64,000 nt of DNA from Protonemura montana (taxonomy: Eukaryota > Arthropoda > Insecta > Plecoptera > Nemouridae): positions 15,648,651 through 15,712,650 of the forward strand of contig OX387603.1 of the NCBI GenBank assembly GCA_947568835.1. Reading direction: 5' to 3'. The notes below the pieces were generated by a model, which worked only from the letters and a program-made list of their open reading frames with translations, had not been told where the DNA came from and ran no database searches. Shown here one piece after another: positions 34,839-47,087 of the stretch (positions are counted from its first letter, which is position 1; each line of letters opens with the position of its first letter). The translations under genes were made by a program, and so were the position numbers.

Positions 34839-37800
34839 CAGATGCATTGAATTTTCAATTTTTCAAGCTGCAATTAGGAGGGTATTTGTTTGATTCGTGT
34901 TAGTATTGTCCCTCAACCACCTTAGCCGTGTTGCTAACTCGTATACCTCCTCTTAACCCTTCCGGTTAGGTAAACACCGAAACTAGAATGCAATGCATTC
35001 GACAACGAATCCTAATCATCCAATTCTGACATTAAAATGTTGCAGAGTTAAACATTGATTTCTAAAAATGAGTTACCAATTATTGAAAATCAATTCACAC
35101 GTGTTTTTTTGGGATACTCTACAACCATTACTTTTAGTTGGTCACTGCGTTTTGAAGTTGAAAGTCAGAATAGGTTCGATTTCTGTTTAAATTTTTAACC
35201 AAATTATTTCGGAGGGTTCATGTCTTAAACCTACTGTGGTAAATACGTTGTAATAAGCATTTTAATAATTTTGAATACGCATTTATCACTTTGCCGATGT
35301 ACCTACCCAAATTATGCGTAAATTTTACACTTATACAGCTAATAATTAATCTGGCTAATTAATAGTTATAATTAATAACTAATTAATCTAATAATTAAAT
35401 TAATACGTTTGGCTTACCTCGTGAAAACATACACATTATGTATAAAAATCAGCAGTCGCAGCTGACAATTATCTAGCTGCTCTTTCCGACAAACAATCAC
35501 TCGAATCGTGTATTTATAGGAAATGTCTGACACATGGTCAATTGTTGAGATGACCAGCATGCACTACATCAATCGTGCAATTAGTCAACAACAGAAAAGA
35601 TATAATTGTGTGATCAGCAAACTCTGAATGGAGTAATTGAATTCAGCGATTGCAATTATACTTTGGCTTTGGAAGTGTCACGCTTTATCAACGGTTTTCA
35701 TTAGTTCACAAGGCACACGCCAGGTTGCGCTGAATTACGAACAAATATTTGAATGCGTTCGCAGTGTTTTCATGCCAATCAATTTTGATAGGATTTTCTA
35801 CGAACACCATGGCTTATGGAAAAGGAAGATACCCGAAGGTAAAAACAACATTTTTTTTAACATTCTAGGCATTCTCGCAATGGGTCGTGGTTTCAAATGA
35901 CTTTTAATAATTATCAACAAAACGTGCAGGAAACCGCGTGGCGTACAGTTTAAATCATTTATTTATCCGCACTTATAATGAATTTTGTGTAATTACTCGA
36001 GACGACCGTGGACGCATTCTGCCGGAGGTCCGCTAATGTGCAAAAACCTGTGCTTTCCGATCTGAATCTGCGATAACGCGGACACTGATTAAGGTGACTC
36101 GCACGTTGCTAGTTTCGCTCACTCTGACTTATTTTTCCCTCGGTTATCATTGAGTTCGCGTCTAGAAAACTCAAACGTGTGTTTTCTATCTGACTAACAA
36201 TAAAATCGATTTTGTTAAATTCAATGACACCAAGTCATATCCGCATATTCCCATTACACCGATTCTTAAATAAATGCTCGGCAATTATGAACTTTTTGAC
36301 CGGCATACTGACAAGAATGTTAATAGACAGAATTATGCGAAGTAATAATTCCCAGTTTTTCAACCAGGAGTGCTTCTATGCATTAAGATACTTACTTGAG
36401 TGCAATCCATTTCGGAATTCTACTGCACATTGCAATTTGGTGTGGACGAAAAACAAGTCTATTTCACTATAGTTTTACAATTTTCAACCGTCGTGAAAGC
36501 AAAATTTTAGCCATGAGAGTAAATACAGCGAGAAATCTGCCTCGTGGCATTTCAGAATAGCTCCTCAGGACCCTTACAAAAAAATCTTTCTGCTCAGGCT
36601 TCTTGTTCTCAAGTCGTGAGGCATGATTACTGGGTTCGTCTCTGAGTCACACTTCGTATACCAGCTCAGCGTCGGTACTCAGTACCCAAACACCTGTCCG
36701 TCAATTACTCGAGTTGACACAGCCACGGTAGCGCGCGCCAGTACACCAATTACAACGTAATTACATCGAAAAAGCTACGTGAAGGTGTCGCTCAAACACC
36801 CGGAAGTCACCTTGCGTGCGTGAAAAATACGAATCGTTATTCAGATTTGTTTTTTTTTTGAGTAAATTTAATCATCGCTTCACTGATGAACAGTTTTTTT
36901 TCATCAACCATGACAACAAAAGGTTTTTGACGGGAATTCGGATTCCATCGCTCTTTTGGCGCTCCTAGTTCCATGGTCGTATCCGGGATGTGGCTCACCA
37001 TTACTTACATTTGGGGACATTGCGAGATGGAATTCAAGCGCACTGAATGGCATTCTATTTCTATATATGTGACATTGCTGAAATTCATACCAATTATAGC
37101 TGCGATTGAGATGATTATGAGTAAAAACCGGAACAGGACATTGATAGAAAACCAAGTTTATCGCATTTCGGTTAGAGTGAGTAACATCGTGTAACATCGT
37201 GTTATCGTGTAACATCGTTAAGTTCGACGGTTATAGCACATTTACTCACAGAATGCCAGCGATGTGATGTATCAGTCTATTTCCTTGCAATAACTAAAGC
37301 TCGAGTAACACACCAGCATAGAATAAATCATTCTGTCTTGACTTCCTTTCAAAGGGTGCTAATCCACGTCTCCAGAATCCACATTTTTTTGGATGGATGA
37401 ATTTTCCATCCATCATCTGATGACAGCGGGTCTCCTACTCCCAACCTTATATTTCACAGTTCACGACATTGAAATACCTATTCCGCATTCCATTTTGAGA
37501 AAGATAACAATTTCGCGTGTTTGAAGAGAACTGCTTGCCAATACCGTGGGTTGTAAGAAACAATCATTGTGAATTAGCAACAAATCCAATATAACTCACA
37601 AGATGAAATACAGAAAAATTGAACCCTCTTTCAACTACAATTTCTTCACCTTACGTGAGGAAAAGAACTTCCTATCGTGAGCGCTGGCGCTACGTTTTCT
37701 TGGAAGTTATATAAAGAAATTTGTTTTATGTATCTAAAAATCCGGCCTCCAAACAAGTCAAAAAAGACTGTGAGAAGATACGAACTCAAAAGGAAAATAA

Positions 37801-38323
37801 TCTTTAAATGGTACAAGGGGTGACTTGGTTCATTTTTTTTTGCTGACAACTCCTTGAGCTTACTGGCGTACTTTTTAAATTTAAATTCACAGCTTGAAGA
37901 CATACCATGGAGAAATCATCGAGCAGTTTGAACAGAGTGTGATGAGATTTAATAAGAGAGCAGTAAACTCAACGATGCTGCCATGCAAGCTGAGAATAGA
38001 GCCAATTCGAAAGAGGGGTGGAGGAGCCGAGTTTGCTCTGCGGGTTGCGTTTATGAGGTTGACACGGATGAGCAAATACAGCTAATACCAGGTTTTTTAT
38101 TATAATTTTAATTACAGTTTATAAAAGACGTTTTTGGGAATCCGACCCAGAAAGATTAAATCGCGTTTGAGGGCAAGGAGCCTTATTTTCTTAGCGCTTG
38201 TGGTTTTGTCACTGGAAATGACAACGGAACTGTGTTTTGCTTGCTTGCAGATGGCACGATCGTGAAAATGTCAAAGTCGTACCAGCAACAGCGTCTTCAC
38301 CGGCAGGTAGCAGGCTGATCGCA

Positions 38324-41300
38324 ATGCTGCCCCGTGTTTCGCTTCGACGCACGTTCCTTTACCTGGTCCTGATCACGGGCTGCCTCTTCCTCGCCGTCAA
38401 CGTTCGACAGAGTAACGAACTATGGGGGCGGTCGGCGGCGCTCATTCCAGCCGATTCCCAGCCGCCCCCGGTGCCGCCTCCTGCGCACTCGTCGCCCCCT
38501 CTGTCCCCGGCGCTGGCCGCCGACAGGATTGAGCAGGAGCAGGCGCACAACAGGGTAGCGGTTAATGAGGCCGAGGAGGATGAGTTTCATGAAGACGCTC
38601 TTGAAGAAGATGACGTCAACTTGGTGAGTTATTTTTGAAGGGAGATGATGTTTTGGTGGTGTTTTATGTGTGTGATACTGGGTTTTCGTGGGCATTTTAT
38701 GTTTGACTGTGAACGTTGGAAAAAGGGGGTTCGATTTCCCTAGCGGTCGAACCTTTTTGAAAAACCGCTGATTACCACAAAATAAATATAAATATTTTCT
38801 TGGATATTCCGTCCAGCAAGAAAGCATACATTTCCGGAAGAGGCGCCACCGGTCGTTTTGAAATGACATATGGGTGATATGGGCCAATTGTCATTTTTTA
38901 AAACACAAAAAATCATCTCCGCTGGTGTCCGCCATTTTTATTTCGTTTTAAAGCTTTTGTAGCGCCAATGTGTGTTGTTTTTCGAGATATTTTAAGATTT
39001 TTCCTATCAATTTAAAAAAAAATGTTTATTCAATTTGCATATATAATAAGTGTTTTGAAATCCTGCCACTGAAACCAAAACAGACATTTCATTCGTGAGT
39101 TGGTAACAATGCTAGGCAGTGGGAGTCAGTCCTTGCGCGGGTATCTTCTCTCACGGCCTAGAATGCACATCAGGTATTCCCATAGAGGAGAACATTAAGG
39201 TTGTGCAAAATAGTAAAAAAACTACTTCTGTAGTTTATTATTACTGAACTATTTCGCACATATCTAGCGTAGGTAGCCTCACAGTATTTTCCCAACTAGC
39301 TAATGTTTGTGATATGCTTAGCGGAGTGCCAGAGATAAATCCCGGTCTATATCCTGCTCAGCTCAAGATGTTAGTTGAATTTTATGCTACCTATAAATCC
39401 AATATCGTTCAGTTTTCTCTACGGTCCAAGAAAATACTGCACGACTTTGAAACAAGGTAAGGGACTGATATCGAATTGTCAGACATAAAAAGCAGTGATT
39501 TACGGTAGACATGAGACGGTACATTTTCATTCTTGGCTTACCTGAATGGCAAGACTGAACCATTGGAACAAGCGAAAGGTAATTTGTCTCTATCTGTTGG
39601 CCAAACCAAAATTTAGGTGGAGCAGTGAACAATACAGGCACTCGCAGCAATTAAATAGATTACTTCGGTGTGTAGTGTATTGATGTACCTCAATTACCAG
39701 ACTTGCTGTAAAAAACACTCGATAGATTATGGGCTTTTTCTCATTACCGGCGGGAAGTTTCTTTTGGTCAAATATTCTAATTAGCTTAATGGCCAACTGG
39801 TAAACATTTACCGACAAACAAACAGGTGGAAACTTGTTTAAAAGTGTCCAACCAGATGAAATTCGCTAACGTGCTTATCGCTATATATACTATGTGTATT
39901 TAGGACCTCAACTATGTATAAAACCCAGTATAACACGTACGAAATTGGTAATTTTAACGATTAACACACTGAAATTTTATAGTGTAGCACTAAGTTGTCA
40001 TGTTTAAATTATCCTATAATCCGCTGAGAATCCTATATTTGTCCACTAACTGATTTTCCCTGCTAAATTCTGTGGTGGTCACCGAATGGAAGTAACATGG
40101 AAACTGAAATGTTAACAGAAATCCTAATACAAGCAGGTGCCTACTGAAGCTGAAATTAAACCATCGCTAAGAAACTTGTGCCCGCACTAACTATAACGTC
40201 TTCATGCGTAAAGTTTTCGGGCAGAACTTTGTTGAAAGTTTCAAGCTACATGGGACTTTGGCGTCATCTTGTGCTGAGAAATATTTGAAAGTCTAAAAGC
40301 GAGTTTGTTAGAATCGCAGACAAAAACTTTTGTACCATTCCTAAATGTTGGCTCTCTTGGAATATTAAGCAATAGTCTGGCACTCAACTGAGCTTAAAGG
40401 ATTTAGGTAAAGCTAACGCAGATGATTTAAAATCTTTAGCGAAAACGTGTACTATTGCTCCTGTTAGTAAAGTTCAATCTGAGATATGCAACAAACGAAC
40501 TTTCTTTGCCATTCTGGAATCTCTTATTTTGTCTCCAGCTTACGTCTATTCATGCAAAATTCCAGAAGGAACAACAGGAGCGTGAGAGACAAACTAACTA
40601 AATTACTAAACTAACGCACATCGCAGCGAAGACGTGTTTACAAGCTTGTTAGACTTAAAAAGTTGTACCCATTCTGCTTTCTCTCTGCCACTAAGTTTTC
40701 TCATTTAGATGACAGAGAGCGTACGGGTGAAAAGCTGAGATACATCCTTGAAATCTAACTACAAAGACGGCGCTTTAATCCATTCCAGTCGTTTTCATTT
40801 GCTGTTTTAATTCCGGGTGTCTTCGATATAAGTATCTTTCGAACCAATGAATTAGTTCGGTCAATATGCTCTTGTCGTCAACGCCAATTACATTTGGAAC
40901 ATGTTAAGGAAACAGAGTTATGCTTACAAATAAATAAGTCAGTACAAAAGGTAAACTTTTGAAATTCATTTAGCAAAAAGCTTCATTGACAACCAACGAA
41001 TGATCTCAAAGTGGCTCACCCACACTACATTTCTCTGAAAACTCTCGTTTTTCTGCCCCAAACCCAGGCTGTCGACCAGTCTGCAACGCCTACCCCTTCC
41101 GGCAGCGACGCTGACCGCCCTTGGTACATGTCAGGGGGTCGCCGTCAACCGCTGCCCGCCGCTCGCAGCCGCCGAACAGGACAGCGCGTGGCCAAACTTT
41201 GGCCAAACGAGCAGCCCGGTTCAGACCGCATCACAAATCAGCTGATGTTTGTGCCACCCCCACCCGCCCAGAGGGGGCTGGAAGCAGGGGCAGGCGATGA

Positions 41301-44300
41301 TGAGAGGGTCAAGAAGATCCTTGTGTACAACGGGCTTGGCTCGTGGGGTGTCAAGCCTGGGCGGGACTACTTCTTGCAGGCCAAGTGTCCTGTAGACTCT
41401 TGCGCCATCACGGCAGACAAAGCGGATGCTGCGAATGTGGACGCAATCTTGTACAAGGATCACTTTGTCAGTCCTGGAATCGTCAAGCCGGCGAAACAGG
41501 TTGGTAAAAAATCTCTTGGTGGGAAGGGAAGTTCCGGAGGATGATTCTTTGACCTTCATTCCTTTTTTAGTAATTGCAACATTATATAACTGAACCATAT
41601 ACACATATTTTTTCAATGATTACACTCTTATATTTTTCAATTTTTTTCATTTGTTTTACGACTCGTAATTTCATTCAAGTTTGCTCTGTTCAGCCATGCT
41701 TTTTCTTTATTTATTTTGACCTTGTCAACAATGAAAATGAAAAATACGATTTGGGAAGTAAAATGCGGAAAAGATTGCAAAGAAAACGCATTCTGTATTA
41801 GTCCATACGAAAAAGGACAAAATATATTTTTTTAGTAGTTTTCCGAGTAAAAATAACTGTAAGAACGTTCGTAAGCGTATTACCTGTTCTTTGTCACACA
41901 TTTTCGAAGCACAAGTATTTGCATGGATTTTTAAGGAAAATGCCCACGATCCAGAGCCATAAATCGAAGTCTCAGCAATTTGACCCATCTCAAGAATAGT
42001 CCGCGCTCTCAGCCAATTACCACATATCAGGCACATCGATCAGTCTCGGGTGTTGAACATTTCCCCTCAAGGAATTCACCACGATCGAAATCAGAACCCG
42101 AAACGTGCTACCTCTACCGACGTCGTCGGCGTAAGCCACACGCGGCGATAACAAATCCACCAAGCGTCACGACGCCGACATCCGACCGCAACGCATGCAA
42201 ATTTCTCGTCTCCCAGGAATGTCGAGGCGAAACGCGATATGAAAACTGGGAGGAATCCACCGCCCACCCCCTCCGTGACGTAATGAGGTCACGTGGGCGG
42301 CGGTGGGATCGAGTTTTGCGATGGTGACATGATATCGCTACGACCTTAGCACTCGTAGTTCATTCGATTTTGTGGTGGGCCAGATAGGACCGCGCATGCC
42401 AACCTGATCGATCGAAAAACAGTAGACGAGAATAAAAACAGCTGAAAGGAATCGATTGAAAACAATTTTGTAGATGTTTAAAAATAAAAATGGGTTACTA
42501 ATGCTTATACCATTTACAACTGTGAAAATAATGACCAGGTCAATTACATGCAATTACATGCAATTAAATAACTTGTGCACGAAACTTTCCTACACTTTTT
42601 GATGTGACATTACAATATCAGCTACAAACTTCAACTAAGTTTTTCTTCTTGGTTAAAGCCGGTAAAGCCGGCTTCATCTAGCGTTTATTAAAACCCAATT
42701 TGTTCATTGCCAAAGCATGAAAATCACTCTGAACTTTAATAGCGTTTTTGACTGGCCTGTACCAGGGCGGTTTAAAGCTTGCTCGACAACGTTATGCTCT
42801 CCATCTGACTCCGAGCGAGAGCTCTCCCACCCGAACACGTGATCAAAAGCTGTCAGTGCATTAATTTGTTTTCCAATTGCACCGTCAAAATTCTCAGAGC
42901 AAGAAAAGTGCACCGGGAATGACCCAAGAGCGAGAAACTCTGCCAGTCGAACTCGTGAAAGTTGCGCTGGAGCTGAGTCACATGCCCAATCGAACACGTA
43001 GATTACTGCCAGTGCACTCCCTCCGGGGCAGCCAGTCGAATACGCTATCAAAGTCAGTTTGAAATATGACCAGCTAAATAGATAACTGCCAGTTAAAAAC
43101 TCATGTCCATGGTCACAGCCAATCAGATACTTCTGCTTGCAGTTTTTTTTTTCACCTAAACGATGAAGTACTGCACTTTAAGTGACCAACCAAATGATGT
43201 AGGTGTCAGAAAAACAATTGGAACTTCCCTTCAGCACGGCCTCGTTGATTTCCAGGTATGGATCCTGTACTTTTTGGAGTGCCCGTACCACACACAGCAC
43301 GTCAAGTTCAACGACGTGTTCAACTGGACTGCAACGTACAGGCGAGACAGCGACATCGTTGCTCCGTACGAGCGGTGGGCGTACTACGACGACCGAGTCA
43401 AGCAAAAGATCCACCTCGACAGGAACTATGCTGCCAACAAGACCAAAAAAGTTGCTTGGTGAGATTTTTGCACACCTATGTAGTTTGATGACAATCTAAT
43501 TTTATTTTCTGGTCAAAAATCAATTTATATTTCCACAAATATCATAAGAGTTAGGAAATTTAATTACTTATCTATATAGTTTTAATATCATTAACTATTA
43601 CGAATGGTGTTTACGTTTTTGAAAGTACCGAAGTCTTTTCAAATGTAGCTTATGGTTTGATGCACCCTTAGTCGCGTTAGTGCGTTTTTTTGCTCGAGAA
43701 CCTGCATTATTAACATCTCAAGGTCTAACCGATACCATGCGCCCTGTTTGACAGGGACAATGCGTCGTCAAAAATCTTATCTCACTAGCCTAAAAGTTAT
43801 CTTACCTACCACCAGGTTTGTGTCTAATTGCGGCGCGCGCAACCAGCGACTGCAGTACGCACACGAGTTGGAGAAGCACATAACGGTGGACATCTACGGC
43901 GCATGCGGAACGAAGAAGTGTCCGAGATCGACAGCCAACGCGTGCCTCGACATGCTCGACCACGACTATAAGTTCTATCTCGCGTTCGAGAATTCCAACT
44001 GCAAGGATTACATTACGGAGAAGTTCTACGTCAACGGACTCGGGTAAGTATTTCCTTGGCAACTGGAGGCTGAGATTGCCAATGTTAAGCAACACTGCGC
44101 TAAGTTGGGCTTTGAATAGATTTATGAATGACTTTGAATCACTAAAGTGCACAATTGGTTGGTTCAACATCTTTCTTCGTAATTAGAAAAGATAATTGCC
44201 TGAAAGAAGCAATTAACTGGTCATCTTTAAAGTACCATGGTGTAGAGCACCACCTCAACAGCAATCACAGATCAAGATTCTATAACCTAAGAACATATTT

Positions 44301-44841
44301 CCTTGATATCTCGAAGCACTCGGAATCGGTGGCAAAGCAATAAAACTTCATAGAAAGTAGAAGCTCTCAAAAAAAAAAAACGTTATCACACGGAAGGTCA
44401 CATGTCCTAACTTTAAACCATCTTCTCCCAACCAGTCGCAACGTTTTGCCCATCGTAATGGGAGCGCGCCCGGAGGACTACGCACGCAACGCCCCATACC
44501 GCTCCTACCTCCACGTGGACGACTTTGACTCACCCCGTCACCTCGCCGACTATCTCCACCGACTAGACTCCGACGACGAACTCTACAACTCCTACTTCCG
44601 GTGGAAGGGTACCGGCGAGTTCATCAACACGTACTTCTTCTGTCGCCTCTGCGCGATGCTCCACGATGACTTTCCGGCAAAGTCATACCGGGACGTGAAC
44701 GACTGGTGGCGAGGTCCCGGAACCTGCACCGGTGGCAACTGGAAGAAGAAGTCGACAACGATTAAGAAAGCGTCTTCGGGAACGTTTGATGGGGTGGTGG
44801 CGGCTGAGACAGCAGTGATTGATAGTTTTGCGTTGCCCTAG
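38324..44841 (+). CDS. FucTA: Core alpha-1,3-fucosyltransferase A, five exons
   Basis: A GT10-family Golgi enzyme that transfers fucose from GDP-fucose in alpha-1,3 linkage to the innermost GlcNAc of N-glycans, creating the anti-HRP epitope of arthropod neurons. Coding exons: 38324-38623, 41068-41499, 43256-43458, 43816-44043, 44436-44841. Phases match throughout, giving 522 aa (Drosophila FucTA is about 500). Type II layout: a short basic tail, a membrane anchor at about 9-27, a Pro-rich and acidic stem to about 110, then the catalytic domain. Diagnostic motifs: KKILVYNGLGSWGVKPGRD, ECPYHTQHVKFNDVFNWTA, FVSNCGARNQR (313-323), FYLAFENSNCKDYITEKF (about 365-382) and DWWRGPGTC. The start is the first ATG in frame with the anchor. 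An acceptor at 38249-38250 implies an upstream UTR exon, and earlier ATGs at 38251 and 38267 hit stops quickly. AATAAA follows at 45035. Confidence 0.95.
41980..42330. promoter_or_regulatory. CpG-rich intronic block with CRE and half-site symmetry
   Basis: This lies within the second FucTA intron. At 42257-42306 a nested imperfect inverted repeat runs from CCACCGCCCAC to GTGGGCGGCGGTGG. Its core, CGTGACGTAATGAGGTCACG, holds a CRE-like TGACGTAA, an AGGTCA nuclear-receptor half-site and a CACGTG E-box within about 25 bp. This may be an intronic enhancer or an alternative promoter; the evidence is motif-level only. Confidence 0.3.
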
Positions 44842-47087
44842 GTGACGATGATGCCAGGATGGTTGAAGGTTGGCGACTGGTTGTTTTGAATGAATGTTGG
44901 GTGGGCTAGAAGGGGATGGTTGATATTGTGTTGGTATGTTTGATTTAATAATAGACCCGAAAGTGATAAAATAAGGAATAAGGGAAAGCCAAAGATCAAT
45001 TTTTCTGATTTTAATGTTAGTTTTGAACGAAACTAATAAACGCTTTCATAGTTTTCTAGATACCTAGACAACGTGGTAGCGTATAGAGACTGATGCATTT
45101 AGCATTTGAAGAAATTCAAATTTAAATGTTTTGTAAATAATACTTGGCACACAGAAAAAAAAACGAACATTTAAAGTGGCCAGCAAACTGGCTAGTTTCA
45201 ACTAGCAAGGGGACTACCAGCTGTTTTGTAGACGTGACACTGTTCATATGTTAACTGTGGATGTGTAAGTAGACGTTGGGTTAGTTTAGAAATAAATGTT
45301 TTGATTTCTGGAGCAGAAAATGCGATAGTTGTAAAATGTTTTGTGTCCAGCACATATTTTGTTATTGAAAGCAGGCTGTATTGCTTTGTTAATTTGATGT
45401 TCGTCCAGTCATGTTAATGTTCCTTTGTCCAAGCTGTGCATCAGCTGTGGTCACCTGATTTTGACATTCCAAATATGTTTCCTGGAAGCGGTGTAGCATG
45501 GTTGGCTGCTGTGATTTTATGACTTAACAAGTGTTCATTCCAATTTCCAAAGAATTTAGCAGGAAAATGTAACTGTGGGGAAATCGTAATGTTTTTCATC
45601 TAATGTACTTACCGAGTTGTATGATCTGATGAATTAGGTTGACTTGACGCGTGTACAAGAAGGTGGCCCACCTATTCACTTCACACAAAGTACAGTAACG
45701 AAATCAGACTGCTCAAAAAGTACCTTGTATTACGAGGTATTAATTGTAAACCAAACAAAATCCACACATGTTACGTGCTTTTTTATTTAATTGAATTCGC
45801 GAATTTTGGCGCAATAAGTTGTTTTAGTTAGTTTGAAAAGTAGCCTAGCTTTTATTGTTGTTGAAGTTGATGTTGTTGCTGCTGGCAAATACAATAGCAA
45901 TGGAACTTCAGGATGTTCAGGGCACCGACATCGAATGTTGTAAACTCTGTCGTTTTAAATAATGGCTTGATAAGATGTTTAACATCATTCAGAGGCCTCC
46001 GGGCGGCCATTTTATGTAAACGTTCTTAATAAAGAGGGGGTATACTTGGTATAACTACTGAGAGCGCACAATTCTCACAGTATTAAAAGCACTGCAGTTC
46101 CATTCTGATATGGAATCAATGCCAATTAATTACACTTAATTACTTACTAAAAACTGTTAATTGCTTTCAATTAATGTATGTACAAAGTAAAAACTTACAG
46201 GAAGTTTCCTGAGAATTGCACATTTGATGGAAAGATGCGATTACTCGAAGAAATTTATGACATTTCACAATATAATGAGTTAATTATTACGTAGGCAATG
46301 ATATGTAATACAATTATTAAATTTATGAAGAATGACGAAGTTTAAAATATACCTATTGGTTGTAATAATTAGTTCTTGAAGATATCACCTGTGATCGCAA
46401 TTACCTGATCCTTTTCCTAACATTTCTGCAACCTGCCAGTAAGCAATACACTGAAAAATGCCGAACGTCAAGGCGTATGATTGCAGTATGATTGCAGTTG
46501 GCAATTTGCCTGCAGGACATAGCCGCAGGATATATACTACAGACCAGTATGCAGGACATACCTTTGCCATTGCGATACAGGTATGGTAAAAATCGAACTT
46601 GCAGGGCCTGTCATCCAGTTTTTCTGTTAGTCTTGCTGTAGTTATTTAAATACGGCATCTAAAATTACATGAAAAACCCGAATTCAAAGTGTTGGTAGTA
46701 AGAAACCAGAAATTTCACCGATATAAGGAAATGCCTATGATGGGTTTTTATGCGCTAAAACAACCATTTTCACAGGGAAAAAGTGACACAAACTTACAAG
46801 TGATGACACTTTGAATATAATGGAAATAGGTTTTCATCTAACAGCATTAAAACTGTGCGTAACAACACATACAAAGTATTTATGAAACTTCAAAATATTT
46901 TCAAAAACAAATTTGATCTTTTTAGTTTTTTTTTAAGGGAGAATGAAGTACCACAAAATGTAGTGAAATATCTCGTCTCAACCATCTGTATTTTACTAAC
47001 TAAATCTATAGTACAGTGAAAATTAAAGTGACAGAGAAAATGCCGGAAAATACTATTATTAATGCAACCAGTTTCTGGTCATACGTC
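44842..47087. other. Space between convergent FucTA and IR genes
   Basis: AT-rich, with several AATAAA words on the plus strand (first at 45035-45040) that can end FucTA transcripts. No coding region was recognised. The two flanking genes converge here. Confidence 0.5.

Larger units (their letters stand above)
24180..38250. other. 14 kb without a recognised coding gene
   Basis: All open frames are short, lack known motifs and are not linked by convincing splice sites. Contents of note: a 12-bp-arm inverted repeat (25891-25922), a C14A9 tract (34816-34838), an exact DRE-like TATCGATA at 32131, and a possible tiny first coding exon at 29819 (AAAATGG start, 11 codons, then GTGAGT). It may be the long 5' intron of FucTA, an intergenic region, or both. 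Confidence 0.5.
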
